A DNA stretch of 64,000 bases from Kosakonia arachidis (GTDB taxonomy: Bacteria; Pseudomonadota; Gammaproteobacteria; Enterobacterales; Enterobacteriaceae), in NCBI RefSeq assembly GCF_900116535.1, contig NZ_FPAU01000009.1:1-64000 (forward strand), read 5' to 3'. The notes under the pieces are model-generated. The model was not told where the DNA came from and did no database searches. It saw only the letters and a program-made list of their open reading frames with translations. The position numbers and the translations under genes are program-made. This document shows positions 60,783-64,000 of the stretch, one piece after another (position 1 is the first letter of the stretch; each line of letters starts with the position of its first letter).

Positions 60783-61819
60783 TGGCTAAACGCAACAAAC
60801 GCCAGCGCACCCCGACACCGCGCCCGCATACCGCCGCGCCCGCGCAGAGCATGGAGGCGTTTACCTTCGGCGAGCCGGTACCGGTGCTCGATAAACGCGA
60901 TATACTGGATTACGTGGAGTGCATCGATAACGGCCAGTGGTACGAGCCGCCGGTGAGCTTTTCCGGGCTGGCGAAAAGCATGCGCGCCGCCGTTCACCAC
61001 AGCTCGCCGATTTACGTCAAACGCAACATCCTGGTATCAACCTACATCCCGCACCCGCAATTATCCCGGCAGGATTTTACCCGCTTCGCGCTGGATTACA
61101 TGGTGTTTGGCAATGCGTTTATTGAGCAACACCGGAGCGTGACAGGCAGGCCGCTCAGATATGAAACCTCACCGGCCAAATACACCCGTCGCGGGGTGGA
61201 GCAGGATACCTACTGGTATATTCAGAACTACACAAAGCCGCACCCGTTTGCGCCCGGCTCGGTGTTTCACCTGCTGGAGCCCGACATTAACCAGGAGCTT
61301 TACGGGATGCCGGAATACCTGAGCGCACTTAACTCGGCCTGGCTGAATGAGTCGGCGACGCTGTTTCGCCGCAAGTATTACCAGAACGGCGCGCACGCGG
61401 GTTACATCATGTACGTGACGGACGCGGCGCAGAGCAGCACCGATGTTGAGGCGCTGCGCAAGGCGATGCGTGATTCGAAAGGGCTCGGCAATTTTAAGAA
61501 CCTGTTTTTCTATGCGCCGAACGGAAAAGCCGACGGCATTAAAATTGTGCCGCTGAGCGAGGTCGCCACCAAAGACGATTTTTTCAATATCAAAAAAGTC
61601 AGTGCCAACGACCTGCTGGACGCGCACCGCATCCCGTTCCAGCTCATGGGCGGAAAACCGGAAAATGCGGGCTCGATAGGCGACGTTGAGAAGGTGGCAA
61701 AAGTGTTTGTGCGTAACGAGCTGACGCCGTTACAGGCCCGCTTTCTTGAGCTCAACGAATGGGCGGGAGAGGAAATTATCCGGTTCCAGAAATACAGCCT
61801 CGACACCGACGACGCGTAA
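60782..61819 (+). CDS. portal protein gpQ
   Basis: A 345-residue P2-type portal (PBSX/P2 family), starting MAKRNKRQRTPT. It has EPPVSFSGLAKSMRAAVHHSSPI, the KYYQNGAHAGYIMYVTD stretch and the conserved IPFQLMGGKPENAGS. It would form the ring for DNA entry, but with the capsid and terminase genes gone it has no partner in this prophage. Intact; followed by a terminator. Confidence 0.94.
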   Translation: MAKRNKRQRTPTPRPHTAAPAQSMEAFTFGEPVPVLDKRDILDYVECIDNGQWYEPPVSFSGLAKSMRAAVHHSSPIYVKRNILVSTYIPHPQLSRQDFTRFALDYMVFGNAFIEQHRSVTGRPLRYETSPAKYTRRGVEQDTYWYIQNYTKPHPFAPGSVFHLLEPDINQELYGMPEYLSALNSAWLNESATLFRRKYYQNGAHAGYIMYVTDAAQSSTDVEALRKAMRDSKGLGNFKNLFFYAPNGKADGIKIVPLSEVATKDDFFNIKKVSANDLLDAHRIPFQLMGGKPENAGSIGDVEKVAKVFVRNELTPLQARFLELNEWAGEEIIRFQKYSLDTDDA

Positions 61820-61828
61820 CCCACGCCA

Positions 61829-61849
61829 GCCGCCTGCGGGCGGCTTTTT
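61829..61849 (+). terminator. gene Q terminator
   Basis: GCCGCC-TGCG-GGCGGC is followed by five T, just after the Q stop. Confidence 0.85.
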
Positions 61850-61991
61850 CACGCCCCCTCGCCAGAGCCCACCAGAGCCCCCACACGACGCACTGCCGTC
61901 TCGCTTCCCCGTAACACGCTCTCGCGCCCTGCGTGTGGCAGGGGCGCTCTCAGGCGCGGGAAAATAAATAAATTACCGGCCTCAGCGCGCA

Positions 61992-62010
61992 GTGCTTTCC
62001 CCGCCTCGCC
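61992..62010. other. P2-type cos site, cohesive end core
   Basis: The minus strand reads GGCGAGGCGGGGAAAGCAC, which matches the 19 base cohesive end of P2/P4 as I remember it. It sits 170 bp beyond gene Q, its P2 position. The 317 bp between Q and the HNH gene hold this site, the Q terminator and a perfect palindrome CGCCAGCGCTGGCG (62063-62076), but no gene. Confidence 0.85.
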
Positions 62011-62136
62011 TGCCCGCTTTATGGGTCGGTTTTAATGCAGTTGCATCAGCAGTGACGCTCAACGCCAGCGCTGGCGCTGACTGGGAAATTCTGACATACA
62101 AATCAAATGCAAAATGATGCAATAAATACATGCATT

Positions 62137-62859
62137 CTACTTTTTAAGTTTACCTATTCTTTTTTCTAAACTACGAAGTACTTTTTTGCATTTTTTCTGA
62201 TTAATATATGTATCATCAATAATTTTAATATGAAACATTACTACTCTATTCAAGCATACAAACATCACGCGAGCATCATCACTTGTTATTAAAAATGATT
62301 CTTTATTGACATTTTTAATGCGATTATTTTGTGATAAATCATCAAATGCATCTGACCCATGCTGACGCCTGTACTGCTCTTTAATAAAAATTACTTCTTC
62401 ATGACCAATAAGCTCAACCCAAACTATTAAATTCTCAGGAAGTAATTCACCACGCTGGATGAAGTAAACACCTTTACCTAGCCAAGTTCCGTAGCGATAT
62501 AGTTCTTTCGCTGTGAGAGGCAATGTTATGGATGTACCACGCTGACTATGACTGACGCTCTGGAAAGCCTGCTTAAATCTGGAATCCTTCCTTGAAAGTG
62601 CCTTGTGAAAGTTGTTAATAGCATCAAAACTACCATCAGTATTATCTCCTACCATACGACAGATAACGCCTAGTATTTCATCTACCCGGCTCTTTTCGCT
62701 GTTGCATTTCTTGCATGCATGAAAATCCCCTTCACCATTAGTTCTATGAATAGATACTGATACTTGTGGAATCATATGTTCCACAGTTCTGCTATGAGGA
62801 TCGTTTACAATTCTGTTCATGAGAACGCCGCAATAAACACAGTATGTACTTGCTCTCAT
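62137..62859 (-). CDS. HNH endonuclease family protein
   Basis: A 240-residue protein with an HNH zinc module near its N-terminus: CVYC at about 8-11, the core HSRTVEHMIPQ (about 22-32) and CKKCNSEKS (about 50-58). The C-terminal 170 residues are not recognised. I chose the ATG at 62859 because AGGGG lies 6 bp before it; the frame is open to 63069, but that extension lacks a ribosome site and looks unlike protein. TATAAA at 62908-62913 (minus strand) could be its -10. It is AT-rich cargo in the old/tin region beyond cos, where P2-like phages carry defence genes. Confidence 0.8.
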   Translation of the reverse strand: MRASTYCVYCGVLMNRIVNDPHSRTVEHMIPQVSVSIHRTNGEGDFHACKKCNSEKSRVDEILGVICRMVGDNTDGSFDAINNFHKALSRKDSRFKQAFQSVSHSQRGTSITLPLTAKELYRYGTWLGKGVYFIQRGELLPENLIVWVELIGHEEVIFIKEQYRRQHGSDAFDDLSQNNRIKNVNKESFLITSDDARVMFVCLNRVVMFHIKIIDDTYINQKKCKKVLRSLEKRIGKLKK

Positions 62860-63169
62860 TCCCTGCCCCTGAAATTTACCGTAAATACACCATCTTAGAT
62901 GCCACATTTTATACGTGGTGTAAGATGTTGTCCGCTGAGTAGATGCTGGATAAGAAGGCACTTCTGGTTGCTCTGGGCCGAAAGTACTGACGACAAGAAG
63001 TGCGAAACCGTAGTACTCATGTGTAGACAACGGGTCTGCCGCAACAGACCACTTGTCCCTTGCCCGCAAGTCTCCGCACCGATTTAAAAATCACCAAATC
63101 CATGAAAATAATGCGCTCAATACATGCGAAGAGGGAGAACTGCCCATAGGTGCGATCGAGACATGTCGA
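62860..63169. other. gap without a supported gene
   Basis: This stretch upstream of the HNH gene holds its likely promoter (TATAAA at 62908-62913 on the minus strand). An open frame to 63069 continues from the HNH gene, but I see no ribosome site or family match for it. No repeat or RNA gene was recognised. Confidence 0.5.
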
Positions 63170-63424
63170 TTAGCTTCTGTCACACGTTAAATGCCGGTAG
63201 ATTTTTTTCGTTAAAAAAATGGCGAGCACACCCAGCAAAATAGAAGCTAAACCCAGAAAAATCAGTAATGAAAGAAGGTGGCTAAACAGCCCTCCGAAGC
63301 TTGTAAAATCACTCAGTCGCGCAAACTGTTCCGGCGTCAGTACACGAATCACGATTTCTGGAATAGTTAGAAAGAAAACAATCACCACCAGAACATAAAT
63401 GGTCACCTTACCGCTTTTTTTCAT
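63170..63424 (-). CDS. small two-helix membrane protein
   Basis: An 84-residue protein with two clear transmembrane segments (about 7-28 and 46-70), a short loop with several charges (RVLTPEQFARLSDF) between them, and a basic C-terminus (KKIYRHLTCDRS). I do not recognise a family. It lies between the HNH gene and the 137-residue gene on the same strand in the P2 cargo region. Small membrane proteins here may be effectors or exclusion proteins, but nothing in the sequence proves it. Confidence 0.6.
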   Translation of the reverse strand: MKKSGKVTIYVLVVIVFFLTIPEIVIRVLTPEQFARLSDFTSFGGLFSHLLSLLIFLGLASILLGVLAIFLTKKIYRHLTCDRS

Positions 63425-63570
63425 TATCTTCCTTGCTCCTTCTGACGATGATGATCAATTATTGAACTGACCTGCCTTCAATATTTTATTATCATCACCC
63501 ACACATAATTTCATTAAAAAATAAATAGCTCCCAATTTAAAGCAATCCATAGAGTCTCACAAAAAAACAT

Positions 63571-63984
63571 CTAATCTGGATAGCGCTTATAATCATACAA
63601 GCTGACTAGTCTTTTATAGTCTGAAGGTAAAATTTCAAGAGCTACTCCCTCTCTCAGATAATCGGCCACATTATCTAAATTTATATTATCTACGTAAACA
63701 TTGTAGAAAAGAATGCGAACAGTTTTATAAGACTTAAATCCTAAAGACAGTATTTCATCAACTGTATCATAATCAATTCTTTCTGAAGGATCTATTGATT
63801 CAAAATAAGTATTTAAGTTCCGTATTTGATTCTCTTTTAGCTGTTCAATACCTTGAATTTCGTTACAAATGGTAGAAAAACCATGAGCGGTAAAGTACTG
63901 ATTACGCGAAACCTTTATCTTGTTCAACAACATAATCAATGCATCATTTCTTGAATCCATTATATCAAAGTAATTCATAACCAT
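63571..63984 (-). CDS. unrecognised AT-rich protein
   Basis: A 137-residue soluble, probably alpha-helical protein, starting MVMNYFDIMDSRND (a start two codons later is possible). No catalytic motif, signal or membrane segment is visible. Helical pairs such as YDTVDEILSLGFKSYKTVRIL suggest a regulatory or binding protein. It is strongly AT-rich and ends the window in the P2 hotspot. The next gene lies beyond 64000. Confidence 0.6.
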   Translation of the reverse strand: MVMNYFDIMDSRNDALIMLLNKIKVSRNQYFTAHGFSTICNEIQGIEQLKENQIRNLNTYFESIDPSERIDYDTVDEILSLGFKSYKTVRILFYNVYVDNINLDNVADYLREGVALEILPSDYKRLVSLYDYKRYPD

Positions 63985-64000
63985 TTCTGAAGCAGATTGG

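Larger units (their letters stand above)
47640..64000. mobile_element. P2-family prophage, defective, right part of it in the window
   Basis: The order ogr, D, T, E/E', FII, FI, G, H, I, J, W, V, S, R, lysC, lysB, K, then P, Q in the opposite direction and cos, is that of P2 with deletions. Head genes O, N, M and L, tail genes X and U and holin Y are missing. T is fused to D, and K and P are truncated at a common junction. The left edge is the CpxQ-like junction; int, repressor and replication genes must lie beyond the right edge, if present. Cargo sits after ogr, between V and S, and beyond cos. Confidence 0.93.

Noticed and set aside
62860-63069. Upstream extension of the HNH protein to 310 residues
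   Set aside because: The frame is open, but the start at 62859 has a strong AGGGG ribosome site and the extension has no match or start signal; it remains a minor possibility.

Overview
The window is chromosomal DNA from a member of the Enterobacteriaceae close to Escherichia, Enterobacter, Kosakonia and Klebsiella. From about 1 to 45.5 kb the gene order follows the E. coli 88-90 min region almost gene for gene, and most proteins have the E. coli length. The species cannot be fixed from this window alone. Where a named E. coli or phage P2 protein is compared, the comparison is from memory of those sequences, not from a search.

Core region (1-45.5 kb). The left edge holds the first bases of a 16S rRNA gene on the minus strand, with its P1/P2 promoters and boxA. 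To the right come murI, btuB with a cobalamin riboswitch, trmA, yijD-fabR, sthA, oxyR with the divergent sRNA OxyS, and the arginine cluster argHBC/argE with two ARG boxes and a REP element. Then follow ppc, yijO, fsaB-gldA, metF, the metBL operon and metJ with MetJ operators, rpmE, priA, cytR, ftsN, hslVU, menA, rraA, zapB, the glpFKX operon, fpr, yiiR, yiiQ, tpiA, an SLC13-type transporter, cdh, sbp, pfkA and fieF. Compared with E. coli K-12, eptC and the frw/pfl genes (ppc-yijO side), katG (metF-gldA) and yiiX (rpmE-metJ) are absent.

Boundary (45.5-47.7 kb). An AT-rich gene for a membrane LTA-synthase-like phosphotransferase lies between fieF and a short segment matching the 3' end of cpxP, that is the terminator half of the CpxQ sRNA. 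That segment appears to be the right attachment junction of a prophage.

Prophage (about 47.65 kb to beyond 64 kb). This is a P2-family element, with the order ogr, D, T, E/E', FII, FI, G, H, I, J, W, V, S, R, lysC, lysB, K and then P, Q and cos. It is defective in two places. The tape-measure gene T is fused in frame to the second half of the hub gene D, and gene U is gone. The endolysin gene K is joined tail to tail to the end of the terminase gene P, which removes O, N, M, L, X and Y (all head genes). Tail, fibre and most lysis genes remain.

Accessory cargo. Between V and S, on the opposite strand, sits a two-gene module with its own sigma70-like promoter. It encodes a small HExxH metallopeptidase-like protein and, overlapping by 4 bp, a lipoprotein that looks like an immunity protein. 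Beyond gene Q and the cos site, in the old/tin position known as a defence-gene hotspot of P2-like phages, lie an HNH endonuclease, a small two-helix membrane protein and an unrecognised 137-residue protein. These two cargo regions are the best candidates for undescribed biology in the window.
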